A stretch of DNA of 64,000 bases, from assembly GCA_021234155.1 (NCBI GenBank), contig JAJEKV010000020.1, forward strand, positions 8,106,563 to 8,170,562, written 5' to 3'. The DNA is from Isoetes taiwanensis (taxonomy: Eukaryota > Streptophyta > Lycopodiopsida > Isoetales > Isoetaceae). A model generated the notes under the pieces. That model was not told the origin of the DNA and searched no databases. It saw only the letters and a program-made list of their open reading frames with translations. This document shows positions 11,254-21,629 of the stretch, piece after piece. The first letter of the stretch is position 1. Each line of letters begins with the position of its first letter. The position numbers were made by a program, and so were the translations under genes.

Positions 11254-11508
11254 TTGGACTCTCCAACGTTGTTGGAAATGATGGAGGAGCAAATGGAAAT
11301 AGTTCCGAACTTAATTCTTGATAAAGATTTCAAGAAAACGAGGAGATCCGAGTTTCTCCAATATTTGGTCAAGTGGAAACACTTGCCGCTGGAAGACGCG
11401 ACATGGGTACTTAAGAAAGATTTAGTAAAGCAAGCCACTACGTTTATGGAGCAATGGGGCGGCAAGGTCATCTCCAAGAAATCGGCTCGGGCATGTCGAT
11501 TTGTGTAG
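11254..11508 (+). pseudogene. Chromodomain C-terminus of the integrase
   Basis: ILDKDFKKTRRSEFLQYLVK followed by WKHLPLEDATWVLKKDLVK is a chromodomain with the WxxxxxxxxTWE-like core, here TWV. In chromoviruses the chromodomain follows integrase and directs insertion toward marked chromatin. This places the element in the chromovirus branch of Ty3/gypsy. It starts 3' of a frame change and ends at a proper stop. Confidence 0.8.
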
Positions 11509-11540
11509 ATTAATTCTATGTATAGTTAAGATTAATCTAC
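11505..11540. repeat. Hairpin just after the chromodomain stop
   Basis: GTAGATTAAT (11505-11514) and ATTAATCTAC (11531-11540) are perfect 10-bp inverted arms around a 16-nt AT-rich loop. It starts two bases before the TAG of the pol frame. It may be a structural element of the 3' untranslated region. Confidence 0.5.
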
Positions 11541-12397
11541 GCATGCAACCTATGCTTGGTGCGGGTCGCATGCGTGTTACCGATGATGGGACCACTACGG
11601 TGATCTCTAGGGCGTGGTGTAATGTCAATGTAGGCATGATCGCGTTTCCGCTTGGGCGGGAAGTGGAAGGTAGATTAGAAAGTCTACTGCTCCATTTCCC
11701 GCGAGTAGACGACCTCGAGAAAGGAGGTCATGAAGGAATGCAATCGATAGGAAAAGCACCTCTAGCCCCATATATGCTTTGATAGGAGGAATCGGGGCCT
11801 TCACGCCCCATATACACGGGGAAGGACCTATCCTCCACGGCCCGGGCAACTAGGGTGTAGGCATGAGCGCATATAGGCATATAGGCTACCGTCTCCACGG
11901 CCATAATGGAAGATTCACCCTCTTCCTACGCCGGGAGATTAGCCATGCATCCATGTAGATAGGTGGGGTGGTCAACATATAACCAAAATTTTATTAATAA
12001 CTAAAATGGTACTAAAGTAGTGTCGACACAGGGGCCCAATAGAGCTCCGGAGGGCAAGGAGGTCGAAGTTATTTAAGACTTGCAACACAAATTTTGTTGG
12101 AATGTGTTGCAAGGAATGAAGAGTGCCTCGGACGTTAATTTTAATTTTGATAAACTTAATTGTCATGTTAAGTGAATTATTGAGTAACCTGTTTTAATGA
12201 TGTTATGAATTGATAAGTTATTTCATAATATAACGGCGTGATAATGTCCTAAAAATATTACCTTAAGGTAATCGTAATAAATGTGTAAGTATTATAGTAG
12301 CTTATAGTATGTATCAGGTTGATTGCAGGTTAGGATGATCCCAAGGTGGGGAGACCCACGATCTTTGCGACAAAGATCATTTCAAAGGTGGGGAGAA

Positions 12398-14066
12398 TGT
12401 GACGTTCCAAAGCCGCGATTATCACGGTCCCGGGGCGTATCTTGCCTTTACCTAAATCACGCCGCATTACACGCCACTCCGACCGACGCGGTACGCTTAA
12501 CGTGTAGCCAGGTGGGTAGCCCTAGGGGGCAACTTGCCAAGAAATATGTGCAACTATTAATGTGCACATTTTCCAATGTACACATTAATGTGGGCACACA
12601 TTTCCATGTGGACACTTGATGCCAAGTGGGCCATACCCAAGTGTGCAATTAATGTGCACATTTTCCAATGTACACATTAATGTGGGCACACATTTACATG
12701 TGGGCACATTTTGCCACCTAACCATTAAAGGCAAGTGGGCCCATTCCCAATTATCCCACATGCCTAAAGGGGATAATTGGAAACCCTAGCCAACCCCTTG
12801 TCTATTAAGGGAGGGAAACCCTAACTTGCCCAAATTTCGTTTCTAGGGTTTTAGAACTCTGTTTTGGCTGCCTCAACAGCCAAAACCGCCTCCCAGACTC
12901 TGCCTGAGGGAATTGCTCCATTAGTTTCCCTTGATTCGAGCGTTTCAGCAGGATGGTCGAGCTCAGGTCAGGAGGAGCCACTCAAGGATCAGGTATTTGG
13001 CCAATTAGATAGTCTAAACCCTATTTCAGTCATAGAATCAGTAGGTTTAGCCTATTAAATTGCCCATAGCAGCCTTCTAGATCTCTAGATACCAGCCTCT
13101 AACTAAAGAACCTAACTCTATGATGTAGATTAGATATAGTTCTTTAGTTCTTCTGTGATGTATGTGGATGATGTATCTCTATGAACTCCTTGTATTGGGA
13201 AGGGGGGTAGAGACCTAAAGCTTGGTAGTAGATGCTCCTAGAGTAGCCTCTCTAGCGCACTATAGATTCGGCCTGTGCACAAGAACCACACCTGGTTGTG
13301 GGTGAAGGGGCCAGACTGGCTAAGAAGGAGGTTCATGTCCTAACTCTTGAACGATCTCTCTGGTGTGTAAGGCCTACCAGGGATCACTGTGACTAGGTCT
13401 AATGGCTCACCACTGAGTGCGGGTGAGGCATGGACTCGACACCCGTGAAGTGGTGTACACTTTCCAGTGGGTTCAGTCGAATACGGGCAGTGGCCCTCTA
13501 GTCACCGCATGTAGACCTCTGGAGGGAGTGATCCCTTCCTGCCCCATCGGAACTGGGAGGATGAAACCCAGGAATAGCCCTTTTGGCTATGCCTCCGGCG
13601 GGCTACAGTCAGGTCCCGACACTTTTCAGCCTACTCTGCAAAGTGTGCACAGGAGGGGCGGATGGAGTGGACAACCCTATGCCATGTTCATATGCCAGCC
13701 CAATCCATTGTCATGAATTCTGTCTGCAATGAACTCTGGAGACCCAAGCCGTCAGTCATTCCCTTGAGTCTGAGCCTTGGGTAGGACTTCCCATATGTAT
13801 TGTGCTCACCTTGTTTATGCAGATGTGATGGACCACCCTTCGAGGTGGATATGTGCTTATGTTATATACTGACATGTATGTTCACGCTTCCGCAGCTAGG
13901 TAGGCCCTGAGGGAGACGGGGTAAAATGACCCCTTCACTCTTCCCACTGGAACCGTCACGGTTGCAGTGTTATGTGGAGGGCCCTGTATCGGCATGGAGC
14001 TGGTATGGGGGATGAACTCCTGTTTGTATACGGTGAGTGCACCGTATACGAGTAGGGGACGTCACA
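12398..14066 (+). repeat. 3' LTR of the chromovirus (1669 bp)
   Basis: It is preceded by the purine tract AAAGGTGGGGAGA (12384-12396). It begins TGTGACGT and ends ACGTCACA, an 8-bp perfect terminal inverted repeat with the canonical TG...CA ends. An internal 92-bp-period duplication (12556 onward and 12648 onward, beginning ATTAATGTGCACATTTTCC) lies upstream of a promoter-like region around 12790-12840. The target duplication cannot be tested because the left end of the element is missing; the base run after the LTR is TAGGC. Confidence 0.8.
12556..12715 (+). repeat. Tandem duplication inside the LTR
   Basis: Two copies of a ~50-bp segment start at 12556 and 12648. Each contains ATTAATGTGCACATTTTCC and ACATTAATGTGGGCACAC. 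Repeats in this part of an LTR are often enhancer-like, but there is no direct sign of function here. Confidence 0.55.
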
Positions 14067-15112
14067 TAGGCAATAGAATACTTGATACCATGACTTTATG
14101 GGAATTGGCCTGAAGAAATCTTTGGTGCTCGACATGGAAGAAGTATTGCAGAAGCATAAGGACAAGTCTAATAGAGAAGAGAATGGAAATACATGTTTTG
14201 TTAGCATAGAAATGAGAGAACTCCTTGAAGACCTCTGATTGATTTTTTGTCACGGAGAGCTTCAAACATTTGAGTAGGTTTTATAGAGGAATGAAACATT
14301 GATGCATAGCCTAACTCCAAACCTCGCAAGAAAAAGTAAAACCCAATGATTACAGACTCAAAATGCAAGTTGTATGCAATACATATACAATGAATCCCCG
14401 TCTCCATAGCTAAATGAAGATCTCCCTCTCTCCCTTCCTCCCTCCCTCTCCCCCCTCACACACATACACGAGTAAAAAAAAAGACGGAATAATAAAGTTT
14501 ACTTCACTTTACCTCCCTCCCCTCCCTCCCTCCCTCCCTCCCTCCCCCCTCCCCCCTCCCCATGCATGAAAGTGAGGCCTAGTTACATTTATTGCATCAT
14601 GTGAATGAAGAACCATGTGAAATAGATAGAGGAATCATCGGATCCTTAGAAACATACGAAGCAATGTATGAAGAATCCAAATAGAGAAATAAGCCGAGGG
14701 AGGGGGGAAGGTGCAAAAGAACCTAGGAACTGTGAATTGTTTTGCATGTCAATTTTGTTCATGGTATAAAGTAAGAACTCATTTTAAAAAATTGAAGAAG
14801 GTTGCTAAGAATTTAATAACATGAGATACATGGAAGTTGCAAGCAAAGTAAAGCTACTTAAAAATGCAAAGACATGTCTTTTGTTTCTCAATAGTTATGG
14901 TTCGGGTTCTAAGCCTAGGCCCTATTGAAGGCAATGATCTGGAGTCCGTGATTGAGCTCGAACATGCAATTACGTGCCAAGCAATGCTCCTACCATTGTG
15001 ACGTGTAGCATCTTGGATGCAATGTCAATGTCGCCGAACATTGTTAACTCTTCTGTCACGTCGTCGTTCCCACAAGTAACCCCCTCCAAAAAAAAAAAGG
15101 GGGCATCTCTAA
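14067..15112. other. No gene seen; contains a polypyrimidine tract
   Basis: This AT-rich stretch between the chromovirus LTR and the hAT element shows only short frames with no recognisable motif. 14421-14561 is a CCCT/CCT-rich simple-sequence tract. Confidence 0.5.
14421..14561. repeat. CCCT-type polypyrimidine microsatellite
   Basis: Two CCCT/CCCTCC-rich blocks are separated by a short CACACATACACG...AAGACGG interval. The second block is almost pure (CCCT)n with C6 runs. Confidence 0.8.
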
Positions 15113-15120
15113 GTTTTCCC

Positions 15121-15884
15121 CATGGTTACCGGGAACGGCGTTCCAGTTCCGAACACGTTCCAGGGCATGCCACGTTCTGGGAACTTTTGTTCCCGTTCCA
15201 AATGTGCGTGTTACCGGGAACGTCGTTCCGACAACGTTCCGGTAAGTTGGGAACGTTGTTCCCAACTATAAAATTTGTTTTGACCATTTCCTTCACCCTT
15301 TTTTTTTTTTTTTCACTTTTACTTTTGCAAATTTCGATTTTGGTAGGTTGGGTCCTATTCATTCGTAACAGGGCAGAAATTGATGCTGAAGAAGGTAATG
15401 GTGATAATGAGAATGAGGATATGCTCATTGCCGCTGCTGAAAATAAGTTTAGTTCTACTAGTTAAAGCATTGTCATGAAATTAATGTTTTAAAAACTATT
15501 GTTTTAGCTACTTTATTATGAATATGTTTTGAGGCTATCATGCCATATATTTGCTATATAATAGAAGATTTCCTTTTTATAATGATGGCTTAAGATATAT
15601 TTGTCATAAAAGTTAAAGTATATGGTGTTTTTATGTTTATTTATAAGAATATGTAATGCTGTAGAGCCTTACTTTCATTTGGCCATTATTATACATCACC
15701 CTTTGATATTTTAAACTTGAAAACTAGTTCCATAGGTTAATTAGCTCATGGGAACATCAAATCCGTTTTCAAAATTTATTTTTTCCAAAGTTGGATGTTC
15801 CCGTTCCGAAGTGTTCCGGTTCCAGTTCCGGTATTTGGGGTGCCGTTCCGGTTCCGGTTTCGGTTCCGGTTCCGGGTAACCATG
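15121..15884. mobile_element. Non-autonomous hAT-like transposon, 764 bp
   Basis: The ends are CATGGTTACCGGGAACG at left and, inverted, CATGGTTACCCGGAACC at right. On both sides there is an exact 8-bp duplication GTTTTCCC (15113-15120 and 15885-15892). Short terminal inverted repeats with 8-bp target duplications define the hAT superfamily. The subterminal regions are full of TTCCGG/GGAACG repeats, as expected for transposase binding arrays. A short open stretch at 15350-15465 ending in ENKFSSTS may be a transposase C-terminal relic, but it has no diagnostic motif. Confidence 0.88.
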
Positions 15885-16479
15885 GTTTTCCCTTCTATTA
15901 TAATGCTTCATAATGGAGAAATTCTATTTATTGATGGAAAATGTTCAAATATACCCCTTATGTTTGCAAATATTCCAACCAAAAGACTGGGAATTTGGCT
16001 CAAATGGCAATAACGTTTTTAAACTCGATCAAATAAAAAATGTCAATCATGGAACTTATAGATGAGATTAAGACCTACCAGTAGCAATAGACTCACTTAA
16101 AGCAGAGATGAAATCTAGTTACAGTGCTTAAAAGAGTTTTATATAAGAAACAACTCAAATGAGCATAACAATAGATGAATTTGGTCTTGTTGGAAAAAAG
16201 TGCTACATAAACAAGGTGCTGCGCACGGAGGGTTGCCCTCCATGGCCGGAGGTTGAGGTGGCTTAAATCATACTTGAAAGTTATGTTTTTACAATCAATC
16301 GTAATAAGTTTATGACTTTGAATAATGTGCTCAATGAGTTTTTCATATCTACCCATGTGAAATTTAACATCCCATCCAACATACCAATATAATCCATGTT
16401 CCTTTAATTTTTTCCCTGTCAAGCATAAAATGTGGAAGTGGCCCGCATACAAATACTTGGAAGTGGAGTTCCCCTCTTC

Positions 16480-16985
16480 TATGCACTAGGATGCTTCCAT
16501 CCGTCCACGAGCGACATCGGGCTCGAAGGCGCTTTATGCAATGTAGAACAACAGTCATAGAACGGAGTTGTATGATTGGGGCCATCATTTGCACCTGTTC
16601 AAGGAATTGGTGGAGCCTGTCCTTTTGTACAAGATCGAGGTATGGCACCCCGTGGTCTCCCTCGCTACCTGGAATGACTTGGAGCAGGTGCAGAAAGCCT
16701 TCTTGGCTCGGGTACAAGGGCTGGAGTAAGTACATGGTCCCATACCAAATCTTGTTGCAAGAGACAGGGTTCTTGCCCCTTCGGCGGTCCTCGATCTCCA
16801 CATTGTCTACTTTCAGAAGATGGACAGTATGGATAATGCTGGCCTCCCTAACCTGGTTTTGTACCGTGGCAATGGGGCCACAGCGCCTCAAGGCCTATTA
16901 GAAGGAAAAGCAAGCTCAGTGGCTCGCCAGATGGAATGTACAGGAGCACAGGTGCATACATGTGCATATTGGTTGTTTTTTAGGT
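16480..16985 (+). pseudogene. LINE reverse transcriptase remnant
   Basis: In the + frame there is ELVEPVLLYKIEVWHPVV, then TWNDLEQVQKAFLARVQGLE, a stop, and a continuing frame with VHGPIPNLVARDRV. This is the thumb/post-RT region of plant non-LTR elements (VxPxLLYGxEVW ... LExVQxxFLRxxLG). The frame has stops on both sides and no start, so this is a fragment. Confidence 0.6.
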
Positions 16986-17032
16986 CCAGAAGGGCCCGGA
17001 ATTTTTGTTAATAAAACCACCAAGAGATTAAT

Positions 17033-17377
17033 TAAAATGGACGTCAACCTCAAACCCCCCTATTGTTTTAGTGCATGTTCTTGCAAGGCATCTACCCAAA
17101 GGTGTATGCCGAAATCTTAGTTCAATCCGTGCAAAAAGAACTGTTGTGCACCAGCAACATATACCATTTTGTGTACTTTCACGGGTTGCACCCTCCAACC
17201 CTCGAGATCGCTGTACTTTCACAGATTGCACCCTCCAACCCTCGAGATCGCTCTAAACTTCCATCCACCGGTTAAATGCCTCACAAATATGCGGCAAACA
17301 ACACCGCGCGGAGGTGCTTCTTTTGGGAAGGGGGGAGGGTGGGGGGTTATTAATTTCAAAGATTGACGTCCATTTTA
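17033..17377. repeat. 345-bp inverted-repeat element (MITE-like)
   Basis: TAAAATGGACGTCAA at 17033-17047 is matched in inverted form by TTGACGTCCATTTTA at 17363-17377, a perfect 15-bp match. Similarity then weakens through a C-run/G-run pair (AAACCCCCC against GGGGGGTT). No clear target duplication was found. A 40-bp tandem duplication lies inside. Confidence 0.5.
17173..17252 (+). repeat. 40-bp tandem duplication
   Basis: Two copies begin GTACTTTCAC at 17173 and 17213. They share GTTGCACC/ATTGCACC followed by CTCCAACCCTCGAGATCGCT, with few differences. Confidence 0.75.
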
Positions 17378-17399
17378 GTGATGGTTTTTATGTTGTCAG

Positions 17400-18046
17400 T
17401 TTTACTAATATGCTAATTGATGTGATAGGACATGAGGAAACACAACTAATAGACAAAACCTTTTATAAATGCTTGTCCAAGCCTAGATGTTGATCCAACA
17501 GCCTGGGTCGATGCATTATATGATTAATATGTCTTATACAATTGATTTGGAATAGCAGGGTAAAATAACCCCACACTTATTATTCTACCTAGATGCGAAA
17601 TGCAAATTGTGGTTATAAATGTCTACTATATTTCAAAATATGTAATCCTCCATATATGATCTAGTAGACGAATCAAAAGATATTTTATTCGCACTTCGAA
17701 ATCCATAAAACTGATGTATCTATTTTACGTGGCAAAACGTAGCAGGCATGAAAGCAAAAGTTTTGGATGACGCAGACATTTAAGTTCTAAGTGGCCAGCT
17801 AGCAAGGCTGGAAGAACACACTAAATTATGTGTAAAACATCTATCTGTTGAAAAACTCTAGTCTGCATATTAAAAAGACTAGTGCGTGCATATCTTGCCA
17901 AAATATCGCATCCAAGGCTTAGGATGACATGCATCACCAAACAACATCCATTTGGTGGCTTAGAGCGATTCCTATTCTGGCATTCCTTTTGCAGAAACAT
18001 AAATTGAAGCATTTTACTGAAAAAGGCAGTGAACAAAAAAATGCAG
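17400..18046. other. No gene seen; possible 3' flank of the F-box gene
   Basis: AT-rich with no recognisable motif on either strand. The minus-strand frame that carries the F-box C-terminus stays open to 17821, but its sequence after about 18047 no longer looks like protein of that family. Confidence 0.4.
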
Positions 18047-19221
18047 ATCTTTTCATACCAGTCATGTGTTGATCGTGAGTGAAAGTGGGATGAGGGAAGG
18101 TCTAAACCAAAGCTATAATAATGCTTTCCTGGACTGTTGATTCTGTTCCAACTCTGGTTCCTTAAATTGCACACTATAACTGGAACAGACATGGTCCCAC
18201 AAGGAAAATAGTTGGTTCCTTCCACACATAATACACATTGCCTTCCACTATTCCAACTCTGACTACAGCAACCTTGGAAACATGGTCCTCATGCACTTCC
18301 CAAACTCCCATGCCAGTAACAAGATTATAAGCAGAATAGGTGTCCAACCCCGAGGTGCTTCCTAAGTACAAGGAACCCTTGTGCCTCAACAAGCAAATGC
18401 CTTGCCAAGGTGGAACCAGCAGCAAACACATTGCAGAATCTTGAGGTAGTATTTCTACAGCTTCAGGAGGTAATACTTCATTCTCAGAAGGTAGAATATT
18501 TGATAGTTCAATTCTGTTGCTCTCAAGTACAGTAATCCACTCTTCATGATGCAGACCAAAGTCTACAAGTTCGCTCCCTGGTCTATCACTCTCTCTGTCG
18601 TATTCTTCGTCACGTTCTCGGTTGTATTCTTCATATTCTAATGCATCAGACCAGACATTAGCAACAGAATCATAAACATTAAATATAATCGTATTCGCAT
18701 TCGCGCTATACACCTGTAATAGTAATCCTGTATGCACCTGAAATACAATCCAGTAATTGCATCCTCACCTGGACTCTGCATCTATCATATGTAAATGACT
18801 CCACAACCTGACTAATGTGCTCTTAAGAGGTGGCAGCCGGAACCATTCCCTTGTCAAAGGATTGCCCACCACGAGGGCAAAACTTGAAGGACATTCTGCC
18901 ACTAGTCTAGCACACACCAACCCGGCGAAGCCACAACCTGAATGTCTGGGCTTACAGGAGAGAACCTGGATATACCCCTGACATATATTCCTCATCATGG
19001 CTATCCCTAGGGATTTGCTGCCACTTCTGCCTGAATCTGGAGGAGCTAATGAAAGAATGCCATGCCTTGCAGACACTCAAACATCTGAAGAGGCTCCTTA
19101 GAGCTAGAAGTATATTTTCCAATAAATCCTCGAAAATCACTGATCTCAGGTTATCCACTTCCACATTTGAAAACAGTCCCTTGTTCCTCTTCATCCCAAT
19201 CTCTTCTGCAGAACTAGCCAT
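18047..19221 (-). pseudogene. F-box protein gene, frame-broken
   Basis: From ATG 19221 the protein has an N-terminal F-box-like segment (FEDLLENILLALRSLFRCLS then VCKAWHSFISSSRFRQKWQQ). In SCF complexes such a segment would bind a Skp1 adaptor. It is followed by a C-terminal region of the plant F-box/Kelch-associated type (VVGNPLTREWFRLPPL, IIFNVYDSVANVW, WQGICLLRHKGSLYLG, IVCNLRNQSWNRI). The frame changes near 18970, meets an in-frame TGA at about 18763-18765, and changes again near 18205. Without sequencing errors this copy cannot make a full protein. The C-terminal end is uncertain. The 5' flank carries a repeat shared with the deformylase/MDR intergenic region. Confidence 0.65.
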
Positions 19222-19900
19222 GACCTGCCTAATCATATCTACTGCATGTACCACAGAGAACAAAAATAGCGAATGTTTTGTGATCTTTGTAATTACAACA
19301 CTCAAGATTTAAGAAATGTGTCAAAAAGAAAGACCTTAAAACTCAGAGCTCTTGTTGTGGCGAGATGCCTCATAGCCGGAACGATCCATAGTGCAGAAGC
19401 CCGCCTCTGCAAACACCTAAAGGCGAGATACAATAGCAAACCCTAAGCCATGAATTCAATCCTCTCAGATTCTTCGCTTATAGCAGAGACCGGGGGGTGG
19501 GAATGAGGAAGAATGAAAATGCATGGAAATCTTGCTTCCACATCACAGTGAGAAATATCTTTGCTTCCGCGACCCCCTGTTTAAAAGAAAAGAAATGTTC
19601 TTGAACCTTCTGAAAAAGGGTTGACGGTTACGCTGCCTTCTTCAGCTACTGCTCTGTTAGAGAAAAAAAAAATCGTAGCCTTGCTCAGCTCAGAAGACCG
19701 CTCTTGCAATTTGTGCTTAAGATTTACACTCCATCGATTTATTGTCAGTATAGAAGGCAGAAGAGAATACTCTGCCATATTCATCAAATTCGAGCTTCGG
19801 TTCTTTGATCGGAGGGGTTCGGTGACCGCCAGTTTACAGATGAATGCGACCATGGAGCCTCCAGTTACCCGGTTCGCTTCAAGAAATCAGACGTCAAAGC
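19222..19900. other. Upstream flank of the F-box gene, no other gene seen
   Basis: The stretch contains AGAAAGACC/CTCAGAG-type sequence and short frames on both strands, including one of 104 codons at 19621-19935, with no recognisable motif. A GACCGCCAGTTTACAG motif at about 19823 is a partial copy of the beginning of the shared repeat at 19901-20033. Confidence 0.35.
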
Positions 19901-20033
19901 TGACCGCCAGTTTACAGGAAATAGGAGGTTTTTAGCAGTCACCAGCATATCCTAGGGATATTCAAGAATATACCTAGGATATGCCAAAAGCCCACATAAA
20001 CAAGGGTTTGCCCCCCTAGGGGCAACCCAAAAA
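19901..20033 (+). repeat. Dispersed repeat, copy 1 (with CCCCTAGGGG palindrome)
   Basis: It shares with 23492-23636 the order GTTTACAGG, GCAGTCACCAGCATATnCTAG, ATATnCCnnGATATGCC, CCCACATAAAC, and GGGTTTGCCCCCCTAGGGGC plus AACCCAAAAA. The last block forms a hairpin around CCTAGG. Both copies have this orientation and lie in upstream regions of genes. Family unknown. Confidence 0.7.
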
Positions 20034-21629
20034 CCAACTCAAACGAGCATAACATTTGATGAATTTGATCTTGTTGGAAAAATATTACCTTAATTTATAT
20101 TGTTTGTGAAGATAACTTTTGAATACTGCCTAAGCCTACTGTTGCGCTTTTTTGCCAGTTTCTTAATTTTCTCCATTTACTTTAGTCAACATCTTTTTGA
20201 AAACGTGCTAAAAAATCGAGCTAAGTTTAGCCCTTAAATTATTCCATGGTATCCAACCTCTAACAAGCCTCTAAGCATGCAAATTCAAGCTTATCCTCAG
20301 CTAACAGACATGCAAATCTTGCCACGGGAACATCTAAAACCTCAGTTGAATCCATTGAATCCCACCTTAAGAAGATGATTGATGTAGTGCTTTGCAAGCT
20401 CTGGCCTCCTCAGCTGCCTTGATGCAATTCAGATGCACTCTCCTAAGCTCTTGCCTCCCTGGTGCTCCTCTGCCTTCATGCAATGTAAAAGCTTTTGCAA
20501 AGTCCTCCTCAAAAGAGGCAAAACCCTTGATATTATCTTCTCCGTGCATGCCAAGCATGTATACATACGTATGTAAATACGTATATTTGCCCATCAAGTG
20601 GCCATGTCCGTTACATTTCTATAACCTAAACGCTAAATTTCTTTGCAGTAGCTGTATTTCACATAACGTCTAGCTTCAACCAGCTAGATTCCCTTGTAGC
20701 CTGTATGAATTCATATGGCATTGATATTTCTTATAGCATTCAGGGTTGAAAAGTGGTGGCGGCGCTCTAAGTGGGACTGTTAGAAATCTAAGACCCCAAG
20801 ATTACCCAAAAGAAACAAATATTGGAACTAGCAAGAATTTTCGCCTAATAATGGTTTATGTATACATGAATGGCTTCTTACTTGACATTTTTGCTGATGG
20901 TCGACATATGGAGCAGAGAGGCATTATTGACATCTCAGGAATGTCATGTAAGAAGACATTCCTGCAACATGCAATCGATCTACTTGCAATTCTGCACCAT
21001 AATTTGCACTTCTGTAACATTCCTGGATTGAAAACTTGCTACTTGTCGTGAAATGATTAGGCATGGGGGCATGACTGCAAGTAAATCAATTTTGCATTGG
21101 AAAATTTTCAAATATGCCTGTATAGTTACCATGCAATTTTTAATAACTCCAAAAAGTACCCCTGCTAACCGGCTAACATGTTGGTGACAAATACTACTTA
21201 GCGCTTAAATTTTATAATTTGAAGTCTTGCATGTATTTTTTAATTGTTAACAAAGACTTTTTCTTCAATGATGGTGTGTGCCTTTATGTGGAACTATCCT
21301 GCACAACCAAAACAGAGCTCTGAGATGGATTTTGGCCTAGATGTATTTCGGGATCATTCCAGAACTTGAGATGAAAGTCTAAGTGCAACCAAACTCTCAC
21401 AGAATTTCGGACCATGCAATCCCTTTTCTGGACAAATCCATTTCCAGTTCTTTGGACATCTTTGACCATTTTGATCATAATAATATCAGAATTGCCTATT
21501 CATGCAATATAACCCAGGATTGAGCTGTCATTTACTTTCCATCCTGAGCATCCATAAAGTAAGTTACTTCAATGCATTACAAGTTAATATAACAGTATGT
21601 TTAAGAGGCCTGCTGCCGTGAGCAATGAA
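20034..21629. other. Intergenic, no confirmed gene
   Basis: AT-rich. A sequence like that near 16150 (CAACTCAAACGAGCATAACA ... GATCTTGTTGGAAAAA) follows the shared repeat. On the minus strand, 20367-20597 stays open for 76 codons with natural-looking composition (FASFEEDFAKAF, GRQELRRVHLNCIKAAEEA), but I recognise no family and see no clear exon partners. Confidence 0.35.

Larger units (their letters stand above)
6823..14066 (+). mobile_element. Ty3/gypsy chromovirus, 5'-incomplete and decayed
   Basis: The order gag, protease, reverse transcriptase, RNase H, integrase, chromodomain is that of a chromodomain-bearing Ty3/gypsy retrotransposon. Each domain is recognisable but in a different frame from its neighbours, with many stops and indels, so the copy is dead. 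The right end is well defined: a polypurine tract (12384-12396) is followed by an LTR starting TGTGACGT (12398) and ending ACGTCACA (14066). No sequence resembling this LTR was seen upstream of gag, so the left end is lost, rearranged or beyond recognition. Confidence 0.85.

Noticed and set aside
13417-13716. 99-codon frame inside the 3' LTR
   Set aside because: LTRs of this type are noncoding. No motif, and no frame support elsewhere.
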